Source: Opitutaceae bacterium EW11 (GTDB lineage Bacteria > Verrucomicrobiota > Verrucomicrobiia > Opitutales > Opitutaceae). From it: DNA of 64,000 nucleotides. A program made the translations under genes and the position numbers. The number at the start of each line of letters is the position of its first letter. Position 1 is the stretch's first letter. Below the pieces are notes generated by a model, which saw only the letters and a program-made list of their open reading frames with translations, made no database searches and was not told the origin of the DNA. The DNA lies in assembly GCA_003054665.1 (NCBI GenBank), contig QAYY01000010.1:417933-481932 (forward strand), read 5' to 3'. Positions 8,362 to 17,018 of the stretch are shown here, in pieces.

Positions 8362-8595
8362 CTAGGCGGACCACTGGCTCAGGTTGCCGCTGTCACGTTC
8401 TCCCGGCTCGAATTTCGTGCAGTCACGCCCTTCCGACACGGGCGCTCCGCCGTGCGCGAGACGAGGGTGTTCGCAGTAACCCCAGCTCCCGCCAGGATCG
8501 TCGCCGATGCGCCGGAAATAACGGCAGTCGGGGCCGCACGGCAGCATCGCTGTTGCCCATTCGGCATCGGTGAGGTCGCGGACGTCCAGGTTCAC
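8362..8595 (-). CDS. Small cysteine-containing conserved protein of unknown function
   Basis: This 77-residue acidic protein starts at GTG (8595); an in-frame TAG lies four codons upstream, so no longer start exists. Four cysteines are arranged as CGPDC, YC and DC with aromatic neighbours (CGPDCRYFRR, GSWGYCEHP, RDCTKFEP). This resembles small metal-binding or disulfide proteins; there is no signal peptide, which favours metal binding in the cytosol. It is convergent to prmB and downstream of the TPR/AAA pair. I do not recognise the family. Confidence 0.55.
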   Translation of the reverse strand: MNLDVRDLTDAEWATAMLPCGPDCRYFRRIGDDPGGSWGYCEHPRLAHGGAPVSEGRDCTKFEPGERDSGNLSQWSA

Positions 8596-8664
8596 GACCC
8601 AGAGCTAAACGCGTGGCGGCGGTGAGCCAATCCATTTGCCGCGACACGCCGTCTCAGGGGCGCG

Positions 8665-9900
8665 TCACCGGCCAACCACATTCGCCGCGATTTGCAGAGC
8701 GAGAAAACCAAAACCGAAGGCCGTGAGAACCGTCATCGCCAGCGCTCCGCCACCCGCCGCGAGGACCAGGCCCGTGACGCCAACCACCGCCAGAGCCGCC
8801 GTGCCCAGCGCGAACCAGAGCCGTTGCCGGCCGCGGCGCGACGCGACGATCGCCACGCCGATGGACAGGATCGCGGCCACGATGGCGACCAGCATCCCGA
8901 GTTCATCGCGCCACGCCCACCACGCGAGGCCGCCCAGCGCCACCATCAGGCAGCCGCCAAACCAATAGGATGCCCGGCGTTCGTCTCGCGACAGAACGTA
9001 GCGGCCGAAGCGGTCGAAAAGGAGCATCAGGTTGAACATCGGCACCGACGTCCACGAAAGGTACACGAAGAGATAGAAGAAGATCACCAGCGGCCACAGC
9101 ACGACGCCCCAGGCCGGTCTCGTTTCGGCGGCTCCCCGCATCAGGCGCATCACGAGATACGTGCCGATGATGAACACCGCCTGCATGCGTCCGCTCTGGC
9201 GGCCCATCCAGAGGAAATACGCCAGCATTCCGCGATAGACGGGATTGCGGGCTTTCAACGCTTCCAACATTCCCTGGCGCCCGTATTCGAGTTCTGGATC
9301 CAGCCGCAAGGCTTCGCGGAAATGCTCCTGGGCTCGACGCGGATCGTTCCGATGAAGACAGTTCCAGCCCTGGTTGGCGTGGGAAACGGCATTTTCCGGG
9401 TCGCGTTCGAGGGCGAATTCGACCGTTTCCATCGCCTCGGTCTTCCGGCCGAGCCGCACCAAGGCCATCGACCGGAGATTCGCGCAGCCCACGTCTTCCG
9501 GATTGAGCGCCAATCCTCGCTCGGCCGCCTCCAGCGCCGCGGGCCAGTTGCGGAGAGCGAGATGAATGGACGCGAGAAGTCCGAAATGCCGCTCCTCGTC
9601 GGGATCGAGCCGAATAGCTTCCTCCACCTCGGCTTTGGCTTCGGCGTCCCGGTCCGCACGATGGAGCACCGACGCGAGCACGTAGTGGAAGTACGGAACG
9701 TCCGGGGCCAACCCAACCGCCGCCTGCGCCGATTGCACCGCCTCCGCCGCCTTGCCCTGATCACTCCGGCTGAGCGCGAGGAACGCATGCGCCAGGGGAT
9801 GCTCGGGCGTCTGCGCCAACGCGAGCATGGCCTCGCGCTCGGCGTCAGCCGGACGCGACTGCTGGAGCAGCAACTGCGCACGTTCCAGGTGGACGCTCAT
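8665..9900 (-). CDS. TPR protein with C-terminal membrane domain
   Basis: This 411-residue protein has five to six TPR units in its first 215 residues (for example LERAQLLLQQSRPADAEREA, AHAFLALSRSDQGKAAEAVQ, ANLRSMALVRLGRKTEAME). Six or so hydrophobic segments follow (about 235-410), including VVLWPLVIFFYLFVYLS. There is no signal peptide, so the TPR part is likely cytosolic and the tail is in the inner membrane. Its ATG overlaps the stop of the upstream TPR-AAA gene (ATGA), indicating translational coupling and a probable shared complex. The function is unknown. Confidence 0.75.
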   Translation of the reverse strand: MSVHLERAQLLLQQSRPADAEREAMLALAQTPEHPLAHAFLALSRSDQGKAAEAVQSAQAAVGLAPDVPYFHYVLASVLHRADRDAEAKAEVEEAIRLDPDEERHFGLLASIHLALRNWPAALEAAERGLALNPEDVGCANLRSMALVRLGRKTEAMETVEFALERDPENAVSHANQGWNCLHRNDPRRAQEHFREALRLDPELEYGRQGMLEALKARNPVYRGMLAYFLWMGRQSGRMQAVFIIGTYLVMRLMRGAAETRPAWGVVLWPLVIFFYLFVYLSWTSVPMFNLMLLFDRFGRYVLSRDERRASYWFGGCLMVALGGLAWWAWRDELGMLVAIVAAILSIGVAIVASRRGRQRLWFALGTAALAVVGVTGLVLAAGGGALAMTVLTAFGFGFLALQIAANVVGR

Positions 9901-11357
9901 TTCTTCGCGATCTTCAGGTACGCGAGCACCTCATCGTAGAGTCCGCTCTGGTTGGCGTAGAGAGCGTAGTTGCGCGCGGTATCGAACCAATCGCGAACGG
10001 AGGGACGATGACGTTTCACCGCCTCCAGCAGGTCCTTTTCCGTCACCGGCTGCACAGAGCCGGCTTTCATCGCGGCCCGCAGCTTCTCCTCGACGGCCAG
10101 ATCGACGACCGCCTTGAGGTCCGCGCCGGAAAAGCCGTCAGACTTCTTCGCCACTTGGTCGAAGTCGATTTCGGTCACCGGCTTCCCGCGGAGCATCAGC
10201 CGGAGAATCGCCGCCCGGGCAACGGCATCGGGAGGCGGCACGAACACGATGCGATCAAAGCGTCCCGGACGACGAAAGGCCGGATCCAGATGCCACGGCG
10301 CGTTTGTGGCGGCGAGGATCAGAACGCCTTCGTTGTTGGACGTGACGCCGTCCAGCTCCGCGAGGAACTGGTTGATCATCTGCCGTCCGCCGCTCTTCAG
10401 CATGTCGGTGCGGTTCGCGCCGAGCGCATCGACCTCGTCGAAAAACAACACGCACGGGCGATTCGCTCGCGCTTGGTCGAAGATCGCGTGGAGGTTCTTT
10501 TCGCTCTGCCCGATCCACATCTCGAGCACGTCGCTGATCCCGACCGCGAGAAAGCGCGCTTTCACTTCGCCCGCCGTCGCGCGGGCCAGAAAAGTCTTTC
10601 CGCATCCAGGAGGCCCATACAACAGGATGCCGCCGCCTACGCGCTTGCCGTAGGCCTGGAACAGCTGCGGTTGCTGGAGAGGGAGGATGATCTTCATCCG
10701 GATCTCCTCCTTCACGGAGTCCATCCCGCCCACATCCGCGAAACCGATCTGCGGCAGCTCGAGTTCGGCGGCGCCCGAGCCGATCGGAAGGTCGCCGGAC
10801 GGAACCGCCTCGGCACGTTCGGGATCCAGCCCGAAATTGTAGTCGGTTTCCTCCGACGCTTCCTCCCCTTCGTTCTCCGACAGCGGCAGAGGCGCGGGCG
10901 CGGCCGGTTTCGGCGCCGAGCGCGGACGCTGCGGCAGGAACTCTCTCAAGTCCTCCTCGAGCGACGCGTCGGCCAAAGACGGCTCGGCTTCGCAGGCCTT
11001 CAGGTACTGCTGGGCGGCGAGCCGAAGCTCGCCAGCCTGCACCGCCAGCCGGGCATGCAGAAGGAAAGCCCGCGGCGGCGCCTTGGGATCCTTGAGCAAC
11101 GACTCCACGATGACGAGGGCCGCCGAGGACTTCCCTTGTTGGAAAAACGTCGAGACGAGCCCCAGCTTCGCCGGCACGCTCGTTGGCTCCAGGGCCAGCG
11201 CCCGCTTGAACAACACTTCGGATTCCGCAAGTCCGCCGTTCTTCAGCACCGTATCCGCTGCGTGGAGCAACAAGGGGGTGTTGTCGGGAGAGAGGCGCAG
11301 CGCCTCCCGCAGCGCGGGAGGAATCAGGCTCGAGGCCAGCGGATCATCGGCGGACAT
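9897..11357 (-). CDS. TPR-AAA+ ATPase (SpoVK/VPS4-like)
   Basis: This 486-residue protein combines an N-terminal TPR-like region (about 25-135), an acidic Pro-rich linker (145-200) and one AAA+ module. Walker A is GPPGCGKT (248-255), Walker B is LFFDEVDA (304-311), sensor 1 is AATNAPW, and the Arg-finger stretch FRRPGRFDRIVF is intact, so it should be an active ATPase remodelling a protein partner. The ADVGGMDSVK opening is typical of the classic AAA clade. It overlaps the next gene by 4 bp, and together they look like a cytosolic ATPase plus its membrane anchor. Confidence 0.82.
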   Translation of the reverse strand: MSADDPLASSLIPPALREALRLSPDNTPLLLHAADTVLKNGGLAESEVLFKRALALEPTSVPAKLGLVSTFFQQGKSSAALVIVESLLKDPKAPPRAFLLHARLAVQAGELRLAAQQYLKACEAEPSLADASLEEDLREFLPQRPRSAPKPAAPAPLPLSENEGEEASEETDYNFGLDPERAEAVPSGDLPIGSGAAELELPQIGFADVGGMDSVKEEIRMKIILPLQQPQLFQAYGKRVGGGILLYGPPGCGKTFLARATAGEVKARFLAVGISDVLEMWIGQSEKNLHAIFDQARANRPCVLFFDEVDALGANRTDMLKSGGRQMINQFLAELDGVTSNNEGVLILAATNAPWHLDPAFRRPGRFDRIVFVPPPDAVARAAILRLMLRGKPVTEIDFDQVAKKSDGFSGADLKAVVDLAVEEKLRAAMKAGSVQPVTEKDLLEAVKRHRPSVRDWFDTARNYALYANQSGLYDEVLAYLKIAKK

Positions 11358-11568
11358 GGCGGCAACGTGCAGAGCGAGACCCGGCGGGGCGAGCGTTTTC
11401 AGGCACGCTGGAGGCAGAGGAATTCGTACCCCTCAAGACCCTTGCCGCGAAGACAACGAGCGCCCCGTTGGATTTGCCGATATCTCATTGAGGCAGGCAG
11501 GCCGTCCCCCTCGAGACGCTGGAGGCGGACCGGCCATCGCGCCGCCGGAGAAAACGGCCCGGAGCGGC

Positions 11569-12990
11569 TCACAGCAGCTTCCCGGGAACGTACTCCTTGG
11601 CGCCCTTGACCTTGCGCGCAGCGCGATTGGCTTCGGCGACGAACGTGTCGACCTGCTGCGGGGCCGCCCCGACGAACCGTTTGGCGTCGGAAAGCACCGC
11701 CTGTAGCTTGGCTCGCGGAAGCCCGAGGCGGGCGTCGCCGGCAAGCCTGCCGATCAGATCGGCATCGCCCGAGCCGGAACGCAGCGCCTTCGCCGCGGCC
11801 AGCGCGTGCTCCTTGATCAATTCATGCGCGGTTTCGCGGCCCGCACCGGCTTTCACGGCTTCCATCAGAATGGTCGTCGTGGCGAGGAACGGCAGGTTGC
11901 GCGCGCTTTCCGCCGCGATCGCCGCCGGGAAAACGTCCATCTGGCGTAGCACGGTGACAAACGTCTCGAGCAGTCCGTCGATTGCGTAAAACGCGTCCGG
12001 CAAGGCAACGCGGCGCACCACCGAACAAGAAACATCCCCTTCGTTCCACTGATGGCCGGAAAGCGAAGCGGTCATGGCAACGTACCCGCCGAGGATGGTC
12101 GAGAACCCGCAGATGCGCTCGCAATTGCGGGCGTTCATCTTGTGGGGCATGGCCGAAGAGCCGACCTGACCTTCTTGAAAGCCTTCCGTGACGAGCCCCT
12201 GGCCCGCCATCAAGCGAAGGGTCGTGGCAAAGCTGGCAGCGGCGGCGCCGACCTGATGCAGCGCGGAAACGACGTCGAAGTCCAAACTGCGCGGATACAC
12301 CTGCCCGACCGCATTGAGGGCGGCCCGGAAGCCGAGATGCTTGAGAATCCGGGCTTCGAGCTTCGCGACCTTCCGAGGGTCGCCGCCGAGCAGCGTGAGC
12401 TGGTCGAGCTGCGTGCCGACCGCGCCTTTTACCCCGCGCACCGGATAGCGTGCGATCAATTCATCCAGACGCTGGAAGGCGATCAGCATCTCCTGACCGC
12501 CCATCGCCACGCGTTTTCCGAGGGTCGTGGGCTGCGCGGGAACGTTGTGGGTGCGGCCCGTCAGCATCAGGTTGCGGTGGGCCCGGGCGCGCTTGGCCAG
12601 GGCCAGCAGCGCCGCGCCGACCTTGACCCGGACGATGGCAAGGGATCGAAACACCTGGAGCTGCTCGACGTTCTCCGTCAGATCGCGGCTCGTCAGGCCC
12701 AAGTGGATACTCTCCCGGCCCGCCAAATCGTTGAACTCCTCGATCCGCGCCTTGACGTCGTGAAGCGTCTTCCGTTCGCGGTCGGCGATCGAATGCAGGT
12801 TGATCCGGTCCTTCACCCGCTCGTAGTCGGCGATCGCCGCTGTGGGAATCGCCACGCCCAGGTCGCGTTGCGCCTTCATGACCGCGATCCAGTAGTCGCG
12901 CTCGATCGCGATGCGGCCTGCCGGGGACCAGACGGCTTTCAGCTCGGGCGAGGCATAGCGCTCGGCGAGCACGTTCGGAATCGAGTCCAT
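11569..12990 (-). CDS. purB: Adenylosuccinate lyase
   Basis: This 473-residue enzyme of the fumarase/aspartase superfamily releases fumarate from SAICAR and from adenylosuccinate in purine synthesis. The superfamily signature SSAMPHKMN is at 278-286, and the catalytic His region TGRTHNVPAQPT is at 144-155. The start MDSIPNVLAERYAS (12990) fits family N-termini; an ATG at 13023 in frame would add 11 unconvincing residues. It lies 217 bp downstream of tex on the same strand. Confidence 0.92.
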   Translation of the reverse strand: MDSIPNVLAERYASPELKAVWSPAGRIAIERDYWIAVMKAQRDLGVAIPTAAIADYERVKDRINLHSIADRERKTLHDVKARIEEFNDLAGRESIHLGLTSRDLTENVEQLQVFRSLAIVRVKVGAALLALAKRARAHRNLMLTGRTHNVPAQPTTLGKRVAMGGQEMLIAFQRLDELIARYPVRGVKGAVGTQLDQLTLLGGDPRKVAKLEARILKHLGFRAALNAVGQVYPRSLDFDVVSALHQVGAAAASFATTLRLMAGQGLVTEGFQEGQVGSSAMPHKMNARNCERICGFSTILGGYVAMTASLSGHQWNEGDVSCSVVRRVALPDAFYAIDGLLETFVTVLRQMDVFPAAIAAESARNLPFLATTTILMEAVKAGAGRETAHELIKEHALAAAKALRSGSGDADLIGRLAGDARLGLPRAKLQAVLSDAKRFVGAAPQQVDTFVAEANRAARKVKGAKEYVPGKLL

Positions 12991-13207
12991 GGCAGCAGAT
13001 TTCTGGGAGCGGTCGTTCGGCATGACACGCCAGTAAGACAAAAGCGACCGCCGTGGGCCACTGGAAAAATGTCCCTTCGCCGCCGATGAAATGCAGCTGT
13101 CTGACGGCGTCTGGAGGGAGCAGCCCGTCTCGACCACGGTCGAGCAGGCGCTGCCGGAGACGCACACGTTCCCGGCAGCCGATGTTCCGAAGGCGCTCCG
13201 GCTTCGA
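12991..13207 (-). other. Intergenic hairpins between tex and purB
   Basis: The 217-bp gap holds two perfect inverted repeats: GCTGCCGG (13150-13157) with CCGGCAGC (13172-13179), and CTCGACC-AC-GGTCGAG (13129-13144). They could end or attenuate the tex transcript, but no T-run follows either stem, so an intrinsic terminator is not proven. I see no small gene here. Confidence 0.35.
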
Positions 13208-15544
13208 TCAGCGCTTTTTGTTCAACGCCGCGCTGAACCAGTCGCCGTTGAGCGATTGCTGCGGACGAGGAGCGGGAGCGCCAGCGCCGCGGTTGCCACC
13301 GGAACCGCCCGAGCCTGGGCCGGTGCGGCCGCCGCCCGGCGCGGACTTCGGCCCGATCTCCGGCTTGCTGCGCATCGAGAGGCTGATGCGTTTCCGCGGC
13401 AGGTCGACTTCGGTGACGGTGACTGTCACGCGCTGGGAGACTTTCACGACCTCGGCGGGATCCTTCACGAACGTATCCGCCAGCTGGCTCACGTGCACCA
13501 GACCGTCCTGGTGGACACCGATGTCAACGAACGCGCCAAACGCCGTGACGTTCGTGACAATGCCCGGAAGCTTCATGCCTGGCTTGAGGTCTTCGGGCTT
13601 GTTGACGCCGTCGGCGAAGGAGAACGCCTCGAACTTCTGGCGGGGGTCGCGCCCGGGCTTCGCCAGCTCGGCCATGATATCGTTCAGCGTCGGCAACCCC
13701 ACCTTCTCCGTGACGTAGGTCTCGAGCTTGATCTTCTTGCGCAGATTCGCGTCGCGCATGAGGTCGGCGACGGTCACGGCGAGATCCGCGGCCATCTTTT
13801 CGACGATGGGATAGCTCTCCGGGTGGACGGCGGAGCCGTCGAGCGGATGCTCGCCGCCGCGAACGCGGAGAAAGCCCGCAGCCTGCTCGTAAGCCTTCGG
13901 GCCAAGGCGGTCCACCTCGAGGAGTTCGGCGCGCGACTTGAACGGCCCTTTTTCGTTTCGCCGCGCCACGATGTTGGCCGCGATCGAGGCGTTGAGGCCG
14001 GATACGTAGCTGAGCAGCTGCTTGGAGGCGGTGTTGAGTTCGACGCCCACGCCGTTGACGCAGGAGATCACGGTGTCGTCCAGAGAGCGCTTCAACCCGT
14101 TCTGATCGACGTCGTGCTGATACTGCCCGACGCCGATGCTCTTCGGATCCAGTTTCACCAGTTCGGCCAGCGGATCCATCAGTCGCCGTCCGATGGATAC
14201 CGCGCCGCGAACCGTCAGGTCATGGTCGGGAAACTCTTCGCGGGCGACTTCGCTGGCGGAATAGATGGACGCGCCGGACTCGTTGACCATCACGACCGGG
14301 ATGCTCGGCGGGATTCCCAGCGAGCGAACAAAGAGCTCGGTCTCCCGTCCGGCGGTGCCGTTTCCGATGGCTATCGCCTCGATCTGAAAGAACTTCACGA
14401 AACCCGAGAGTTTCTCCTTCGCCTCCTCCGTCTTCGCGATTCCTTGGTCGGGATAAACGACGTCGTTGTGCAGCAGTTTGCCCTGACGATCCAGGATCAC
14501 GACCTTGCAGCCCGTGCGGAATCCGGGGTCGATGGCGAGGACGTTCTTCTGCCCGAGCGGCGAAGCAAGGAGGAGTTCGCGGAGGTTTTCGGTGAAGACC
14601 TTGATGGCGGTTTCGTCGGCGCGCTTTTTCGTCTCGAGCCGCATTTCGGTCTCCATCGCCGGGGCAAGCAGGCGCTTGTACGCGTCCTGCGCGGCGAGCT
14701 TGACCTGCTCGGCGCAGCTGCCCGGGGTGGCTTGGCCCTTGACGAAAAGGGGCTCGATCTCGGCCAGCGCCGACTTTTCGTCGACGGTGATCCGCATCAT
14801 CAGCACGAGTTCCTTTTCGCCGCGGCGCATGGCCAGCACGCGATGGCTGGGCGCCTTGGCCAGCGGTTCGCTCCAGTCGAAGTAGTCCTTGAACTTCGCG
14901 CCCTCGGCTTCCTTGCCGGCGATCACCTTCGAGGAAATCACGGAGTGCTGCTGGTAGATCGCGCGGAGCTTGGCTCGACCGGCGGCATCGTCGCTGATGC
15001 GCTCGGCGAGGATGTCGCGAGCGCCAGCGAGCGCCTCGTCGGCGTCGGCGATCTTCGCCTTCAGGTTCTTGCCGTCGTCCGGCGTGTATTCGCGTCCCGC
15101 ATACTCGGCTGCCGCCGCCTTCGCGTTCGTGGCCGGGTCCTGCGCGAAGAGAAGATCGGCCAGCGGCTCCAGGCCCTTCTCCTTGGCGATCGTGGCCCGC
15201 GTGCGTTTTTTCGGGCGGAACGGCAGGTAGATATCCTCCAGCGCATTCAACGTATCCGCGCCGGCGATCTTCTTGGCGAGATCGTCGGTGAGGAGGTTGC
15301 GCTCTTTCAGCGAAGCGACGATGGCCGCACGGCGTTCGTCGAGCGCGGCCAGCTGCTCCAGGCGGTCGCGGATCGCGGTCACGGCGACCTCGTCGAGTTC
15401 TCCCGTCGCTTCCTTGCGGTAGCGGGCGATGAAGGGGACAGTGGCGCCCTCCTTCAGCAGCTGAGCGGTCGAGGCGACCTGGTGAACTTTGAGTCCGAGC
15501 TCCTGGGTGATCCGGAGCACGTGATCGGCGTTGGGCAACTCCAT
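13208..15544 (-). CDS. tex: Tex-family RNA-binding transcription accessory protein
   Basis: This 778-residue protein has the complete Tex layout: N-terminal helical region with FIARYRKEATG (about 38-48), the YqgF/RNase H-like core (VLAIDPGFRTGCKVVILD), the helix-hairpin-helix region (CVNGVGVELNTAS), and an S1 RNA-binding domain (GIVTNVTAFGAFVDIGVHQD) near 645-715. A low-complexity Gly/Pro/Arg tail follows. Tex and its relatives bind RNA polymerase-associated transcripts and affect transcription and stress tolerance. ATG at 15544 gives MELPNADHVLRITQELGL, the normal N-terminus; the longer frame to 15589 overlaps non-coding DNA. Confidence 0.93.
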   Translation of the reverse strand: MELPNADHVLRITQELGLKVHQVASTAQLLKEGATVPFIARYRKEATGELDEVAVTAIRDRLEQLAALDERRAAIVASLKERNLLTDDLAKKIAGADTLNALEDIYLPFRPKKRTRATIAKEKGLEPLADLLFAQDPATNAKAAAAEYAGREYTPDDGKNLKAKIADADEALAGARDILAERISDDAAGRAKLRAIYQQHSVISSKVIAGKEAEGAKFKDYFDWSEPLAKAPSHRVLAMRRGEKELVLMMRITVDEKSALAEIEPLFVKGQATPGSCAEQVKLAAQDAYKRLLAPAMETEMRLETKKRADETAIKVFTENLRELLLASPLGQKNVLAIDPGFRTGCKVVILDRQGKLLHNDVVYPDQGIAKTEEAKEKLSGFVKFFQIEAIAIGNGTAGRETELFVRSLGIPPSIPVVMVNESGASIYSASEVAREEFPDHDLTVRGAVSIGRRLMDPLAELVKLDPKSIGVGQYQHDVDQNGLKRSLDDTVISCVNGVGVELNTASKQLLSYVSGLNASIAANIVARRNEKGPFKSRAELLEVDRLGPKAYEQAAGFLRVRGGEHPLDGSAVHPESYPIVEKMAADLAVTVADLMRDANLRKKIKLETYVTEKVGLPTLNDIMAELAKPGRDPRQKFEAFSFADGVNKPEDLKPGMKLPGIVTNVTAFGAFVDIGVHQDGLVHVSQLADTFVKDPAEVVKVSQRVTVTVTEVDLPRKRISLSMRSKPEIGPKSAPGGGRTGPGSGGSGGNRGAGAPAPRPQQSLNGDWFSAALNKKR

Positions 15545-15624
15545 GTTAAAGGGGGACGGACATAGCACCTGTCCGCGCCGCGCATTCAAGAGGAAACCAC
15601 GGCTGCCGCGTTCGGCGCTCTGTT

Positions 15625-15778
15625 AGGGCGTGTTTGCAGAATGGGAAGCAGAGCGTGGAGGAAAGAATCGAGGGGCTAGGCGGGCCGAAAAGCGGTGGGC
15701 CTGCGGCCCATGCTTTTCGGCACAACTCTGCTCGCTCTGCTCCCAGCGCTCCGTTTCCCGTTCTGCAAACACACCCTA
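15625..15778. repeat. 154-bp palindromic MITE/REP-like element
   Basis: The outer arms 15625-15656 and 15747-15778 are inverted copies matching at 28 of 32 positions (the left arm begins TAGGGCGTGTTTGCAG). An inner hairpin pairs GCCGAAAAGC (15684-15693) with GCTTTTCGGC (15712-15721), extended by GGGCC/GGCCC. The element has no coding capacity and fills most of the 372-bp gap between tex and the TonB-like gene; the rest of that gap shows nothing recognisable. The form fits a non-autonomous transposable element. A large bidirectional terminator between the divergent genes is unlikely because neither gene ends here. Confidence 0.65.
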
Positions 15779-15916
15779 GGGACCCCACCCTACTTCCGCG
15801 GCCACAAACACCCAGCCAGCACCGGCAAATCCATCATTTCGCGCATTCGCCTTAATTTTGCGTCACCCCGTTCGCTATTCACGTGACCGCGCCCTTCACG
15901 GGTTGCGGAGACTCTC

Positions 15917-16285
15917 ATGATGAAAAGCAAACGACTCCTCTCCACTGCATTTGTGCTCGGCGCCATCTTGGCGACGGTCACGCTAGCTCCCGCACGTGCC
16001 GCGGACGCCGAATTCGATCAGCGGCCAGTTCCGGTCAAGACGCCGCCGCCCGAGTATCCCGCGGCGATGCGCCAGGAAGGCGTTGCCGGCACCGTCGCAG
16101 TAAAAGTGGTCGTCGATGAGACCGGTGCGGTCACGGAGTGCACCGTGAGCAAGTCCACGAACCGCGCTTTCGAGGAGCCCGCGCTCGCCGCTGTCCGCAC
16201 ATGGAAATTCAAGCCGGCCACCAAGGACGGAACGCCCGTCAAGGCCCGCTTCATTCTCCCGATCCAGTTCAACCTGGAGTCGTAA
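15917..16285 (+). CDS. Stand-alone TonB C-terminal domain protein
   Basis: This 122-residue exported protein has a signal peptide (about 1-28) followed directly by a TonB C-terminal domain (about 38-121): PPPEYPAAMRQEGVAGTVAV, the VVVDETGAV strand, and AVRTWKFKPATKDGTPV. It lacks the long Pro-rich spacer and permanent membrane anchor of energy-transducing TonB, so it probably does not couple to ExbBD in the classic way. Such mini-TonB proteins are frequent but uncharacterised. An ATG at 15920 (second residue) is equally possible. It follows the palindromic repeat. Confidence 0.8.
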   Translation: MMKSKRLLSTAFVLGAILATVTLAPARAADAEFDQRPVPVKTPPPEYPAAMRQEGVAGTVAVKVVVDETGAVTECTVSKSTNRAFEEPALAAVRTWKFKPATKDGTPVKARFILPIQFNLES

Positions 16286-16352
16286 GGCTCGTTTTCCACC
16301 GCAGCTTCATCGTCGCGCTGGCGTTCCGGCTTCGCCGGGGTAGCGTGCGGCG

Positions 16353-16850
16353 ATGAAGCTGCTTTTTTATTCCCTTTTTCTGGCGGGATTGGTCGTCGCA
16401 GTTCCCGCGCAGAGTGCGGAGACGACAACGACGGATGTGGAAAAGGAGGTGACCGCCGCGGTCAAAAGCAGCCGTGTGACCATCGTCCACCTCTGGGCTC
16501 CGTGGTGCCCGAACTGCATGTCCGAGCTGAAGAACCACGGCTGGCGGGATTTCCTCTCCGTCAACCCCGATGTGGGTGTGATTTTCGTCACGGTATGGAG
16601 CTCTGCGGACGGAAAAGCCGAACTCGAGAAGTACGGGCTGACCGAGCAGGAGAACTTCGAGTGGTTTCACCATCCGAATACGTCCCGAACCAAAGAGGAG
16701 CGGCTGAAGACGTTTCTCGGCCAGCCGATCGTCTGGATTCCCTCAACCTGGATCTACAAAGACGGCCAGCTGCGGTATGCGCTGAACTACGGCGAAGTGC
16801 GCTTCCCTCTCCTGCAACAACTCGTGAGAGACGCCGAAGCGAAGTGGTGA
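16353..16850 (+). CDS. Exported thioredoxin-like (TlpA-type) protein
   Basis: This 165-residue protein has a signal peptide (1-22) and a thioredoxin fold with the active site WAPWCPNC (Cys52, Cys55) and a cis-Pro region IVWIPSTWIY. It most likely acts as a periplasmic thiol-disulfide oxidoreductase. The insertion EKYGLTEQENFEWFHHPNTS between strand 3 and the cis-Pro is typical of TlpA/ResA relatives. It begins 67 bp after the TonB-like gene and is probably co-transcribed with it. Confidence 0.8.
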   Translation: MKLLFYSLFLAGLVVAVPAQSAETTTTDVEKEVTAAVKSSRVTIVHLWAPWCPNCMSELKNHGWRDFLSVNPDVGVIFVTVWSSADGKAELEKYGLTEQENFEWFHHPNTSRTKEERLKTFLGQPIVWIPSTWIYKDGQLRYALNYGEVRFPLLQQLVRDAEAKW

Positions 16851-17018
16851 ATGACGCGCCGAGGCGCGAGAAGCGGGTAATGGGTAGTTGGTGACGGCAG
16901 CCGTTTCGCGCACTTCTGTGCTCTGCGAGACTCCCGCCCACGAACTGCAGCGACGCCCGTCGCCAGACGCACCTGTTTCCAACTTCCGACGCCTCCCCGG
17001 CGCGAAACCGCGCCGCGG

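Noticed and set aside
8351..8363. GCCTAG-C-CTAGGC palindrome after prmB considered as operator or terminator
   Set aside because: Six-base arms between convergent ends with no T-run; likely chance.
10008..11609. A 533-codon plus-strand frame opposite the TPR-AAA gene
   Set aside because: Composition is His/Arg/Gln-rich with no motif; the AAA+ gene is certain.
13091..15565. An 824-codon open frame on the plus strand opposite tex
   Set aside because: Tex on the minus strand is a complete, motif-perfect protein; the plus frame has low-complexity Arg/Gly/Asp-rich content typical of a GC-rich antisense shadow.
15546..15788. An 80-codon minus-strand frame covering the palindromic repeat
   Set aside because: It exists only because the repeat lacks stops in that frame; it has no start context or motif and is folded DNA repeat.
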